DNA from: Chloroflexota bacterium
GTDB taxonomy: Bacteria > Chloroflexota > Anaerolineae > B4-G1 > DUEL01
Direction of reading: 5' to 3'
Assembly (NCBI GenBank): GCA_014874475.1
Contig: JADBJJ010000012.1
Coordinates: forward strand, 160,657 to 224,656
Length of the DNA: 64,000 bases
Shown: piece by piece, positions 45,982 to 54,150 of the stretch
How positions within the stretch are numbered: the stretch's first letter is position 1
Layout of the letters: each line of letters starts with the position of its first letter
Notes under the pieces: model-generated
Databases searched by the model: none
Seen by the model: only the letters and a program-made list of their open reading frames with translations
What the model was told of the DNA's origin: nothing
Made by a program: the position numbers and the translations under genes

Positions 45982-46899
45982 ATGGACATCCGGAAGGTAG
46001 AATACGGAGGGTGGCCCAACTGCTATCGGTGGTCTAATGGACTGGTGGACCTGGTGGTGACCGCCGATGTGGGCCCGCGTGTCATCCGGTTCGGCTTCGT
46101 CGGCCAGGCCAACGAATTCAAGGAATACCCGGAGATGCTGGGCCGGGTGGGAGGCGAGGAGTGGCGGATTTACGGCGGGCACCGGCTCTGGCATGCGCCA
46201 GAAGCGATGCCCCGCACCTACTTCCCCGATAACAACCCCGTGGAGGTACAGGTCCATTCCACCTTCATCCGGGTCGTCCAGCCGCTGGAGCCCACCACGG
46301 GCATCCAGAAAGAAATGGACATCTCGCTGGAGGCAGACCGCCCCCACGTCCGGGTTGTCCACCGTCTGCGGAACGGCTCCCTGTGGCCGGTGGAGTTGGC
46401 CCCCTGGGCGCTCTCGGTGATGGCGCCTGGCGGGGTGGCCATCCTGCCCATGCCCCCGCGCGGGCGGCACGAGGAGCAACTGCTCCCTACCGGCGCCCTG
46501 GTCCTCTGGGCGTACACCGATATGAGCGACCCCCGCTGGACCTGGGGCCGCCGGTACGTCCGATTGCGTCAGGATCCGACCCACGCCGCGCCGCAGAAAA
46601 TAGGGGTTGTTGCGCCGGCAGAGACCTGGCTGGCCTACTGGCGGGACGGTCATCTCTTCCTGAAAACCTTCTCCGTCGTCCCGGGGGCCTGTTATCCCGA
46701 CCGGGGCTGCTGTGCGGAACTGTTCACCAACGGGGAGATGTTGGAACTGGAGACGCTGGGCCCGCTGACCGTCCTTGCGCCGGAAGCGGTCATGGAGCAT
46801 ACAGAGGACTGGTGGCTCTTCCGGGATATGCCATTTCCGGAGACAGACGAGGATGTAGACCGGGTCATTTCCACTGTACGGGCGCATATAGCGGTTTGA
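45982..46899 (+). CDS. DUF4380-like/aldose-epimerase-like beta-sandwich protein
   Basis: 305 aa, start ATG 45982 with TAGGAGG upstream. The pattern of many short beta strands (LVDLVVTADVGPRVIRFGF, WRIYGGHRLWHAPEA, GIQKEMDISLEA, VVHRLRNGSLWPVELAPWALSVM) resembles the galactose-mutarotase-like superfamily and DUF4380 in particular. The GGHRLWHAPE segment may be part of the sugar site. Likely binds or modifies a carbohydrate; no reaction can be assigned. The efp promoter overlaps its stop codon. Confidence 0.7.
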   Translation: MDIRKVEYGGWPNCYRWSNGLVDLVVTADVGPRVIRFGFVGQANEFKEYPEMLGRVGGEEWRIYGGHRLWHAPEAMPRTYFPDNNPVEVQVHSTFIRVVQPLEPTTGIQKEMDISLEADRPHVRVVHRLRNGSLWPVELAPWALSVMAPGGVAILPMPPRGRHEEQLLPTGALVLWAYTDMSDPRWTWGRRYVRLRQDPTHAAPQKIGVVAPAETWLAYWRDGHLFLKTFSVVPGACYPDRGCCAELFTNGEMLELETLGPLTVLAPEAVMEHTEDWWLFRDMPFPETDEDVDRVISTVRAHIAV

Positions 46900-46924
46900 C
46901 GCTCTTACCTGTACCTGGTATAAT
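46896..46924 (+). promoter_or_regulatory. Promoter for efp
   Basis: TTGACG (46896-46901), 17 bp, TATAAT (46919-46924) with a TGG before it (extended -10). The start would be near 46931, 27 nt before the efp ATG. Confidence 0.8.
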
Positions 46925-46957
46925 GCTTCTGCCAACATTGTCTGGGAGGAAACGGGT

Positions 46958-47515
46958 ATGATTGATGTGAACGACCTGCGCCGAGGAACAACTTTCATTC
47001 TGGACGGAGAACTCTATAAGGTCCTAGACTACCAGCACCACAAGCCCGGTCGGGGCAATGCCATTATCCGTACTAAACTGCGCAACCTGCGTACAGGTGC
47101 CACTATCCAGCAGACCTTCCTATCTGGTGACCGGGTCCAGGAAGTGCGGATTGAGCGCCGGGGCGTCCAGTACCTCTACAACGATGGCGACCTGTACTAT
47201 TTTATGGACACAGAGACCTTTGACCAGGTCGGTGTCCCCGCCTATGTGCTGGAAGGGCAGGCCGGGTACCTGAAAGAGGGTATGGAACTGGTCATCTCTA
47301 TGTACGAAGGTCAGCCCATTGAGGTGGAACTCCCCACCGCCGTGGACTTGCAGGTGGTGGATACAGAGGTTGCCGTTGCGGGCGATACCGCCACCAATGT
47401 GTTGAAAAAGGCCATCCTGGAGACCGGCCTGGAGATTCAAGTCCCCCTCTTCGTCCAGGCCGGAGATATCGTCCGGGTGGATACCCGCACTAAAGAGTAC
47501 GTCACCCGCGTGTAG
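46958..47515 (+). CDS. efp: Translation elongation factor P
   Basis: 185 aa; GGGAGGAAACGGGT upstream of ATG. The three beta-barrel domains of EF-P are clear: domain I with HHKPGRGNAIIRTKLRNL, domain II with GVQYLYNDGDLYYFMDTETFDQ, domain III with LETGLEIQVPLFVQAGDIVRVDTRTKEYVTR. It helps ribosomes pass proline runs. The tip residue is Arg (PGRG) where E. coli and Bacillus carry a modified Lys, so the modification system, if any, is not of EpmA type; no modifying enzyme gene is nearby. Confidence 0.96.
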   Translation: MIDVNDLRRGTTFILDGELYKVLDYQHHKPGRGNAIIRTKLRNLRTGATIQQTFLSGDRVQEVRIERRGVQYLYNDGDLYYFMDTETFDQVGVPAYVLEGQAGYLKEGMELVISMYEGQPIEVELPTAVDLQVVDTEVAVAGDTATNVLKKAILETGLEIQVPLFVQAGDIVRVDTRTKEYVTRV

Positions 47516-47626
47516 GGGCTGCTGGGTAAAACCGCAAAACGGCTTTGTTGCTATGCCGCCTGTCGCAGGCGAATGCAGACCATTCAGGCAGAATTCGGAT
47601 CCTCCGACATGCGGTGAAAGGAGACT

Positions 47627-50314
47627 ATGCCCTCCCGTCTGAAGTGGACTTTCATCCTTTCTGGCTTGCTGGCTATCATCATCATCTTCGGGCCAGGCCT
47701 GCTGGAATTCGTTGCCGGTATCTACACCGACTGGCTCTGGTTTGAGGAACTGGGCTACCTCCCGGTCTATCAGACCCGATTGGTGGCGACCGTCGTCACC
47801 TTCCTGGTTGGTGGCCTGCTGGCGGCGGCGGTCCTGGCGGTCAACTGGCTCCTTCTCCCTGCCCGCCTGACTGAAAGCCGCATCCTTCGCCCCTACCGCA
47901 CCCGCCTGGGCCGCACGGGATCCCGGACTCTGCGGTGGATTTTCGTCGGCATCGGCCTCTTCATCGCCTTCATCATGGCCCAGGTCTTCTCCTCCCGCTG
48001 GCTGGATTTCCTCTTGTTCCGGCACGCCGTCCCCTTCGGCCTGGCCGACCCCATTTTCGGCCAGGATGTCAGTTTCTACATCTTCCGACTGCCAGTCTAC
48101 GACCTGCTGGCGGGCTGGTTCCTGTCCCTGGCCATCCTCAGCCTGCTGGGTGTCCTGGTCGCCTACGGGACGGCGGGCGCCTTGCAGGATCGGGGCCCCA
48201 TCGCTCACCTCTCCGTCCTGGGTGCGCTGACCCTGGCCCTGATCGCGGCTCAGTACCAGTTGGCCCGCTTCCGACTGCTGATCTCCAGCCGGGGCGCCGT
48301 CTTCGGTGCCGGATACACCGACGTCCACGCCCGTATCCCCATTTACGACTTGCTCACCGTCGTTCTTCTGGTCGCTGCACTTCTCTTCCTGCTCAACCTC
48401 TACATCCGCCGTTGGCGGTTTCTCCTCCTGGTCGGCGGCGCGTGGCTGCTTCTGAGCGTCCTCAGTTCAATCTACCCCGCCGCCCTCCAGCGCTTTGTCG
48501 TCGCCCCTAACGAACTGAGTGCCGAGCGGCCCTACATCCAGCACGCCATCCGCTTCACCCGCATCGGCTTCGGTCTGGAAAACGTCCGCGAGCAGGATTT
48601 CCCCGCCGAAGGCCATCTGACTCCGGACGTCCTGGAAGCCAACCAGTCCACCATCCAGAATATCCGTCTCTGGGACTGGCGCCCCCTTCTGACCACCTAC
48701 GGGCAACTCCAGGAGATCCGTCTCTACTACACCTTCAACGATGTGGACGTGGACCGCTACGTCCTGGAAGACGGCCTTCGGGAAGTGATGCTGGCGGTGC
48801 GGGAACTGGATGTGGACCAACTGGCTGAGCAGGCCCAGACGTGGGTAAACCGTCACCTGGTCTTCACCCACGGCTATGGCGCCGTCGTGAGTCCTGTCAA
48901 CGAGTTCACCCGCGAGGGACTCCCCGTCCTCCTGGCCCGGGACATCCCTCCCCAGAGCACCGACCCGGCTTTGCAGATAACTCGTCCGGAAATCTACTTC
49001 GGCGAAGTGACCCGGGAGTACGCCATCGTCAACACGACAGAGCCGGAGTTTGATTATCCCCGCGGCGACCAGAACATCTATACCCGCTACGAAGGTCCGG
49101 CGGGTGTGCCGCTGGGCGGCTTTTTCCGACGGGCCCTCTTTGCCCTTCGCCTCAACAGTTCCCAGATTCTCTTCTCCTCTGCGCTGCGTCCCGATAGCCG
49201 CATCCTCTTCAACCGCCAGATTAGCGAACGGGTCTGGACTCTGGCCCCCATCTTCTGGTACGACCCCGACCCCTATGCGGTGATTGCCGACGGTCGCATT
49301 GTCTGGATGTATGACGCCTATACCTGGAGCAACCATTTCCCCTACTCGGAGCCGTTTGACGGCGTCAACTATATCCGCAACAGTGTCAAGGTCACCATAG
49401 ACGCCTACACCGGCCGGACGACCTTCTACGTGGTAGACCCCACCGACCCCATTATCCGGACGTATCAGGCTGTCTTTCCCACCCTCTTCACGCCCGGGGA
49501 GCAGATGCCCGGTGTCCTGCGGGCCCACTGGCGCTACCCGGAGCAACTTTTCCGGGTCCAGGCTGCCGCCTACGCCGCCTATCACATGGACGATCCGCAG
49601 GTCTTCTACAACAAAGAGGACCTCTGGGCCGCGCCGACGGAAGTCCGGGAGCAGGGCGAGATGGAAATGGCGCCCTATTACGTGGTGATGCAGTTGCCCG
49701 ATGAGGACAAGGTGGAGTTCCTGCTGATGCGCCCGTATGTCCCCAATGGACGGCGCAACATGATTGCCTGGCTCTATGCCGATTCGGACGGCGAGGACTA
49801 TGGGCAACTGGGCGTCTACAAATTTCCCAAGCAGGAACTGATTTACGGGCCCATGCAGATAGAGGCCCGCTTTGACCAGGACCCGTACATTTCCCAGCAG
49901 TTGACGCTCTGGAATCAGCGCGGCTCCCAGGTGATCCGTGGTAACCTGCTGGTCATCCCGATAGACGACACTCTGCTCTATGTGGAGCCGCTCTATCTGC
50001 AGGCGGAGGCAGGCCGGTTCCCGGAGTTGAAGCGGGTGCTGGTGGCCTACGGCGACTCGGTGGCTATGGCGGAGAACCTGCCAACGGCGCTGGCGCAGGT
50101 AATAGGGCTGGCGGCGCCGCCGCCCGTGACCCCGCCCGCCACGTCCCCCACTGCCTCCGACGACGTGGCCGCGCTGGCCCGATCTGCGCAGGCCCACTAC
50201 CTGGCGGCGCAGGAATGTCTCCGCCGGAACGACTGGGCTTGCTACGGGCGGGAACTGGAGGCCCTCGGCGCCGACCTGGAGGCCCTGGTCGCCGCCACCA
50301 GCGCATCGGAATAA
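47627..50314 (+). CDS. UPF0182 family membrane protein (COG1615)
   Basis: 895 aa, start ATG 47627 with AAAGGAG upstream. Seven helices lie in the first about 300 residues; LEFVAGIYTDWLWFEELGY and FLLFRHAVPFGLADPIFGQDVSFYIFRLP are UPF0182 hallmarks. A large extracytoplasmic domain follows (QNIRLWDWRPLLTTYGQLQEIRLYYTFNDVDVDRY, FWYDPDPYAVIADGRIVWMYDAYT, GPMQIEARFDQDPYISQQLTLWNQRGS). The function of the family is not established. An extracytoplasmic peptidase or assembly role is sometimes guessed, but no catalytic site is seen. Confidence 0.95.
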   Translation: MPSRLKWTFILSGLLAIIIIFGPGLLEFVAGIYTDWLWFEELGYLPVYQTRLVATVVTFLVGGLLAAAVLAVNWLLLPARLTESRILRPYRTRLGRTGSRTLRWIFVGIGLFIAFIMAQVFSSRWLDFLLFRHAVPFGLADPIFGQDVSFYIFRLPVYDLLAGWFLSLAILSLLGVLVAYGTAGALQDRGPIAHLSVLGALTLALIAAQYQLARFRLLISSRGAVFGAGYTDVHARIPIYDLLTVVLLVAALLFLLNLYIRRWRFLLLVGGAWLLLSVLSSIYPAALQRFVVAPNELSAERPYIQHAIRFTRIGFGLENVREQDFPAEGHLTPDVLEANQSTIQNIRLWDWRPLLTTYGQLQEIRLYYTFNDVDVDRYVLEDGLREVMLAVRELDVDQLAEQAQTWVNRHLVFTHGYGAVVSPVNEFTREGLPVLLARDIPPQSTDPALQITRPEIYFGEVTREYAIVNTTEPEFDYPRGDQNIYTRYEGPAGVPLGGFFRRALFALRLNSSQILFSSALRPDSRILFNRQISERVWTLAPIFWYDPDPYAVIADGRIVWMYDAYTWSNHFPYSEPFDGVNYIRNSVKVTIDAYTGRTTFYVVDPTDPIIRTYQAVFPTLFTPGEQMPGVLRAHWRYPEQLFRVQAAAYAAYHMDDPQVFYNKEDLWAAPTEVREQGEMEMAPYYVVMQLPDEDKVEFLLMRPYVPNGRRNMIAWLYADSDGEDYGQLGVYKFPKQELIYGPMQIEARFDQDPYISQQLTLWNQRGSQVIRGNLLVIPIDDTLLYVEPLYLQAEAGRFPELKRVLVAYGDSVAMAENLPTALAQVIGLAAPPPVTPPATSPTASDDVAALARSAQAHYLAAQECLRRNDWACYGRELEALGADLEALVAATSASE

Positions 50315-50389
50315 ACGACGGGCCAGGCCCTTCCGGAAGCGCCGGGCACGCTACTGGTCCACGCCCCATCGGGCACAGAGAGTCCGTCG

Positions 50390-50420
50390 TGGGGGCAGGA
50401 AACGAAGCCGCCTGCCCCCA
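50390..50420. terminator. Bidirectional terminator between UPF0182 and DUF2723 genes
   Basis: 10-bp perfect arms TGGGGGCAGG / CCTGCCCCCA with an 11-nt loop between convergent genes. T tracts are weak. Confidence 0.5.
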
Positions 50421-50426
50421 ATCCGT

Positions 50427-53375
50427 TTATCTCAGCGGCACCGCCTCCCATCTCCGGTCGTCCATCGGGGGGAGGGGGGTCATGCGGAAGCGTTCGTAGG
50501 CCACCAGCGTGGCCCGTATGCTGCCACCCGCCCAGTCCGGTGCAATAGAAATGAGGTGGCGGTCCCGGACCCGCGAGCCTGCAATCCACTTCAGCGTCGG
50601 GACAGTGCCCAGCGCGGGCTGGCAATCGTGCGCGCCCAGGAAACGGCCCGCATCATCCATCAGCCGGACGCTGGTGGCGTTGTCGGTTGTCAGCGCGCGG
50701 AGCCCCACCAGAGTCACGTCCACCGTCATCCGCGCGCCAGGGGCGGCGGGGGAGGCCTGAACGCCCACCACCGCCATCTCGTCTCCCAGGGGCACAAAGC
50801 GGACATCGCCCGGCGGAACAACCAGCGGCACCCGCCACAGGGGCCAGCCCCATGGGCCTGCCGCTATCCGCTCCTTTCCCGTAGCATCGGTCAGAGAAAG
50901 GGAGAGCAGGCCATGAGCCGTCCCGGGGAGGTCCACTGCCACTGTCTGGTACGCGCCCTGGGGAAGGGCCGGTAGGCTGGCGGCCCCCTCTGCTCCGCCA
51001 GGGGCGCGGAGGTGCAGAGTCCCGCCGTCCGTCGGGCCGCGCCAGCGGAGATAGACCCGCAGGGTATCCGGGGCCGTCCGGTCGTAGTCGGCACCGACCA
51101 GAGTAGGCCCTCCGGCATAGGGGACGCGCTGGGGGTGGAGGGTGAAAGGCAGGCGGGCGGTAGGCTCCACATCCAGTTCGGTCAGGAGGGTGAACGGTTC
51201 GCCGTCGGCGGTGGGCAACGGCTCAAATCCGGCATCGGAGACGGTGTAGGCCCCCAGAACCAGCCGGTAACGGCCGGGCCGGAGAGTGGGGTAGAGGGGG
51301 AGCACCAGTCGCTCCCAGCGGATTTCGCCGAGCGCGACGTCTGCACCCAGGTAGCGGTCGGCCTGGGCGACCTCGCGCCCATCGGGGTCAGTCAGACGGA
51401 GAGTGAAGGACGGCGCGCGGTCGGAGAGGGCTGTCCGTCTCCAGGCCAGTATGACCTCCAGGGTTTGTCCGGCCCGGACTGGCGGGCCCGGAAGGCGGTA
51501 TCCCAGCAACTGGACGCCTTCGGCGAAGGAGGCGCCCGTGAGGGAGAGCGGGGCGGTTGCCTCCAGCGCGGGGCGACGATGGAGACGAAAGCCCGCGCCC
51601 ACCGGCTCGGCGCTGTAGCCGGAGAAGTCGTAGAAGTGGGTCAGCAGGAGAGGCCGGTCAGCGCCGACTTCCTCCACGCGCCGGAGCCAGGTAGCCCCGT
51701 AGTCCTCCCCGACGACGGGATAAACATACTCTACCGCCACATCGGGCCGCCGTCCCTCCACCTGCTGGAGGTACCAGAGCGGGGTCGCCCAGTGCCAGTC
51801 GGCCAGGATGACGGCGCCAGGAGGGGCAGCCTCCAGGAGTGGCTGGACCGTCTGGCGGGTGGACGTATCGGCGGCCAGTTCAGCGATGCTGAGATGCGCC
51901 TGGAGGTTGATGACGCCGGCCCAGAGGGCCAGCGCAGTCAGAAAGGGATATATTTTTACTGCGAAGGCCCGAAGACGCGGGGGACCGTTGGGATTTTCCC
52001 TTTGGGTCTTAGGGTCTTGGGGGTTTCCCCATCCGGCGGGGAGAAGGCCGACGGAGAGGGCAATGGGGAGGTAGGCTGGCATCAGATATTCCACCGTCTG
52101 CGGAGCCCGGTAGGTCAGAGTGACGTAGGTGTGGAGGAGGAAACTGCCCGCCAGCAGGAGGAAGAGCCGCCAGTCCCGCCGGAGGACGGTCAGAAGGCCC
52201 AGGAGCGTCAGGGCCAGAAGGAGGCCGTTGAACTGGAAGGTGAGGAGAGTAGGCAACAGGGCCAGACGGTGGGAAAAGTCCTGGAGGTTGGCGAAGGCGA
52301 ACATGTCCCCGGCGAAGCCCTTCGCCAGCACATGCCACAAGAAGCCCTGGAAGGTATCCAGGTCGGGCGGAGCCAGCGGCGCGCCGGCCGCGCCGCGGAG
52401 GGGGAGGTAGGCCATCGGTACGAGCAGCGCGGTCAGAAAGACCAGGGCGGGTCGCCACCACCGACGGGGCTGGAGGACCAGACGGGGGTCCAGACTCAGC
52501 AAGTACAGGAGAAAAAAGACGCCCACAAAGGCCAGGGAGGGGTGGTGCCCGATGCCCAATCCCATAGCCAGCGCCAACAGGAGGAGGTGCCGGGCACTTC
52601 TGGAATTGCTTGGCGCGTCTGTGGCGAGACGAGCCAAGGCGTAGAGAGCCAGGGCGGCGAAGAAGAGGGTGGGCATACGGATGTTAGCGATGGTGGCCTG
52701 GGCCCAGAAGGTGGTGGCGGAGCCCAGGGTCAGTGCGGCAGCCAGACCCCCTATGCGGGCCAGGCGGGGGGAAGCGCCCAGGTGTCGGACCCAGAGGCGG
52801 GTCGCCCGGGCCAGCCAGAGCAGGGTGACCACTGCCATCGGCGCGCTCATCAGGTTCAGCCGCAGCGCCGGGGTGCCGATCGGGACCAGTCGGATAAAGA
52901 GATGCCCGGCCATCGTGTAGAGGGGATAGCCGGGGGGGTGAGCCACACCCAGGAGCGCGGCCGCCAACTGAAACTCGCCGCTATCGGCGGGGAGGACGTC
53001 CCGGGAGAGCGTGGCCAGGTAGAGGGCGAGGAAAAGGATGCAGATCCCCGCGTCGGCCAGATGGTCGGCCCGGCGGTCGGAGAGGAGGGGCGGGCGGTCG
53101 CTTTCCCGCAGAGATTCTATCGCCCAGATCAGGCATGCGATGCTCCCCCATACCGGGAGCGAAAGCCGCCAGGGCCAGAGAACGGCCACCAGGAACACCA
53201 TTGCGGACCAGCCAGTGATTGAGGCCCGGCGTCGGGCCAGGAGAAACCCCGCCGCTCCCCCTCCCAGCATCAGCACCAGAATGACCGGCACTGGGAGCGG
53301 AACGTCCGGTATCTCCAGCAGGAAGCGGGCCACCGCCAGCCCCAGAAGGATGCCGTAGCCGATATTGAGATGCAT
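50427..53375 (-). CDS. DUF2723 membrane protein, glycosyltransferase-like
   Basis: 982 aa. The N-terminal two-fifths hold about 14 helices; DUF2723 is marked by LSRDVLPADSGEFQLAAALLGVAHPPGYPLYTM, with the DSGEF acidic pair and HPPGYP typical of protein O-mannosyltransferase-like GT-C enzymes. The C-terminal half is extracytoplasmic beta-rich (two sandwich-like regions, LGYRLPGPPVRAGQTLEVILAW and LLSLSLTDATGKE). It probably transfers a sugar from a lipid carrier to exported protein. A repeat-derived peptide (NPQDPKTQRENPNGPPRLR) splits two helices. The start at 53375 has no ribosome-binding site and lies 8 nt from a TATAAT. Confidence 0.88.
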   Translation of the reverse strand: MHLNIGYGILLGLAVARFLLEIPDVPLPVPVILVLMLGGGAAGFLLARRRASITGWSAMVFLVAVLWPWRLSLPVWGSIACLIWAIESLRESDRPPLLSDRRADHLADAGICILFLALYLATLSRDVLPADSGEFQLAAALLGVAHPPGYPLYTMAGHLFIRLVPIGTPALRLNLMSAPMAVVTLLWLARATRLWVRHLGASPRLARIGGLAAALTLGSATTFWAQATIANIRMPTLFFAALALYALARLATDAPSNSRSARHLLLLALAMGLGIGHHPSLAFVGVFFLLYLLSLDPRLVLQPRRWWRPALVFLTALLVPMAYLPLRGAAGAPLAPPDLDTFQGFLWHVLAKGFAGDMFAFANLQDFSHRLALLPTLLTFQFNGLLLALTLLGLLTVLRRDWRLFLLLAGSFLLHTYVTLTYRAPQTVEYLMPAYLPIALSVGLLPAGWGNPQDPKTQRENPNGPPRLRAFAVKIYPFLTALALWAGVINLQAHLSIAELAADTSTRQTVQPLLEAAPPGAVILADWHWATPLWYLQQVEGRRPDVAVEYVYPVVGEDYGATWLRRVEEVGADRPLLLTHFYDFSGYSAEPVGAGFRLHRRPALEATAPLSLTGASFAEGVQLLGYRLPGPPVRAGQTLEVILAWRRTALSDRAPSFTLRLTDPDGREVAQADRYLGADVALGEIRWERLVLPLYPTLRPGRYRLVLGAYTVSDAGFEPLPTADGEPFTLLTELDVEPTARLPFTLHPQRVPYAGGPTLVGADYDRTAPDTLRVYLRWRGPTDGGTLHLRAPGGAEGAASLPALPQGAYQTVAVDLPGTAHGLLSLSLTDATGKERIAAGPWGWPLWRVPLVVPPGDVRFVPLGDEMAVVGVQASPAAPGARMTVDVTLVGLRALTTDNATSVRLMDDAGRFLGAHDCQPALGTVPTLKWIAGSRVRDRHLISIAPDWAGGSIRATLVAYERFRMTPLPPMDDRRWEAVPLR
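51955..52025. repeat. Repeat-derived insert within the DUF2723 gene
   Basis: Contains GCGAAGGCCCGAAGACGCGG and CCCTTTGGGTCTTAGGGTCTTGGGG, a compositionally odd patch that encodes a hydrophilic spacer between two membrane helices. Such CTTTGGGTCTT units are common dispersed repeats in this kind of genome. Confidence 0.45.
52587..52602. repeat. GTGCCGGGCACTTCTG repeat within the DUF2723 gene
   Basis: Same core as 45954-45969, here translated in a cytosolic loop (SNSRSARH). Confidence 0.5.
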
Positions 53376-53383
53376 CGGGGAGA

Positions 53384-53389
53384 ATTATA
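53384..53389 (-). promoter_or_regulatory. Extended -10 box of the DUF2723 gene
   Basis: TGG-TATAAT on the minus strand, 8 nt before the ATG at 53375. No -35 is seen. The expected transcription start falls on or next to the start codon. Confidence 0.5.
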
Positions 53390-53432
53390 CCATATTATGA
53401 CCGCCGGGGTAGGCAGCCATGGCGAAACCCAC

Positions 53433-53461
53433 TTTACAAAATTGGCATTGTAGGCTATAAT
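53433..53461 (+). promoter_or_regulatory. Promoter of the greA leader/small RNA
   Basis: TTTACA (53433-53438), 17 bp, TATAAT (53456-53461). Start expected near 53468, right before a strong hairpin. Confidence 0.75.
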
Positions 53462-53467
53462 AAAACC

Positions 53468-53601
53468 ACACGGCTGAGAGGGTAACCCCCTCTCAGTCGT
53501 TGCGCATAAGGGGGGTGACGTGCCGCACGGTAGTAGCCCCGAGTCCTTTTCTTTTAATGATATTTGCCTGCCCTCTTCCAGGGGCGGGCATTTGGATTTT
53601 T
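53468..53601 (+). ncRNA. Small RNA or attenuated leader upstream of greA
   Basis: About 134 nt. It opens with a 13-bp hairpin (ACGGCTGAGAGGG / CCCTCTCAGTCGT, one G-U pair, 53470-53500), has a middle part with GGGG and CCCC that could pair, and ends in a terminator-like hairpin TGCCTGCCC / GGGCGGGCA (53565-53590) followed by TTTGGATTTTT. greA starts 65 bp later. No known RNA family recognised; it could be a free sRNA or a leader controlling greA-lysS-serS by termination. Confidence 0.45.
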
Positions 53602-53665
53602 AGACGCAATGTAACGGTTTCATTCACCAGTGACACATCGTTTATCCCAGGAGAGACCCGACGAT

Positions 53666-54133
53666 ATGGCCGAACAAGTTGTCTATCTGACTCGCCAAGG
53701 ATACGAACGCCTGAAGGCGGAACTGGAGTACCTGCGGACAGTGCGCCGCCAGGAAGTCGCGCGTCGGCTCCACGAGGCTCTTGCCGAGGGAGACGTTCTG
53801 GAGAACGCCGAACTGGAAGCCGCGCGCAACGAGCAGGCCTTTGTAGAAGGCCGCATTATGGAACTGGAGACGCTCCTGGGCACCGCGGAGATCGTGGAGG
53901 ACGAGAGACCCACCGGAATCGTGAATGTGGGCAGCCGGGTGACCGTTGTAGAAGGCGACAATCCCCCGGAGACCTACCACATCGTCGGGCCCGCGGAGGC
54001 CGACCCCTCCCAGGGGCGAATCTCCTATGAGTCTCCCCTCGGGAAAGCTCTCTTGGGGCATCAGGTCGGGGACGAGGTCCGGGTCAACGCGCCGGCCCGG
54101 GTGATGGTGTTTCGGATTGTAGAAATCGCCTGA
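53666..54133 (+). CDS. greA: Transcription elongation factor GreA
   Basis: 155 aa from ATG 53666 (AGGAG upstream). The N-terminal coiled coil carries the acidic tip (EALAEGDVLENAELEAARNEQ) that enters the polymerase channel, and the C-terminal FKBP-like domain has NVGSRVTVV, ISYESPLGKALLGHQVGDEV. It rescues backtracked RNA polymerase by cleaving the transcript. First gene of greA-lysS-serS, 17 bp before lysS, behind a probable terminator hairpin. Confidence 0.95.
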   Translation: MAEQVVYLTRQGYERLKAELEYLRTVRRQEVARRLHEALAEGDVLENAELEAARNEQAFVEGRIMELETLLGTAEIVEDERPTGIVNVGSRVTVVEGDNPPETYHIVGPAEADPSQGRISYESPLGKALLGHQVGDEVRVNAPARVMVFRIVEIA

Positions 54134-54150
54134 GCAGTTAGGGGCAACGG

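Noticed and set aside
51012-53222. 736-aa plus-strand ORF opposite the DUF2723 gene
   Set aside because: Gln/Glu/Gly-rich shadow without domains.
53474-53500. CTGAGAGGGTAACCC resembles the CUGAGA signature of TPP riboswitches
   Set aside because: The second conserved TPP half (ACCTGA/GGATAATGCC) is missing and the sequence is fully explained by a simple hairpin.
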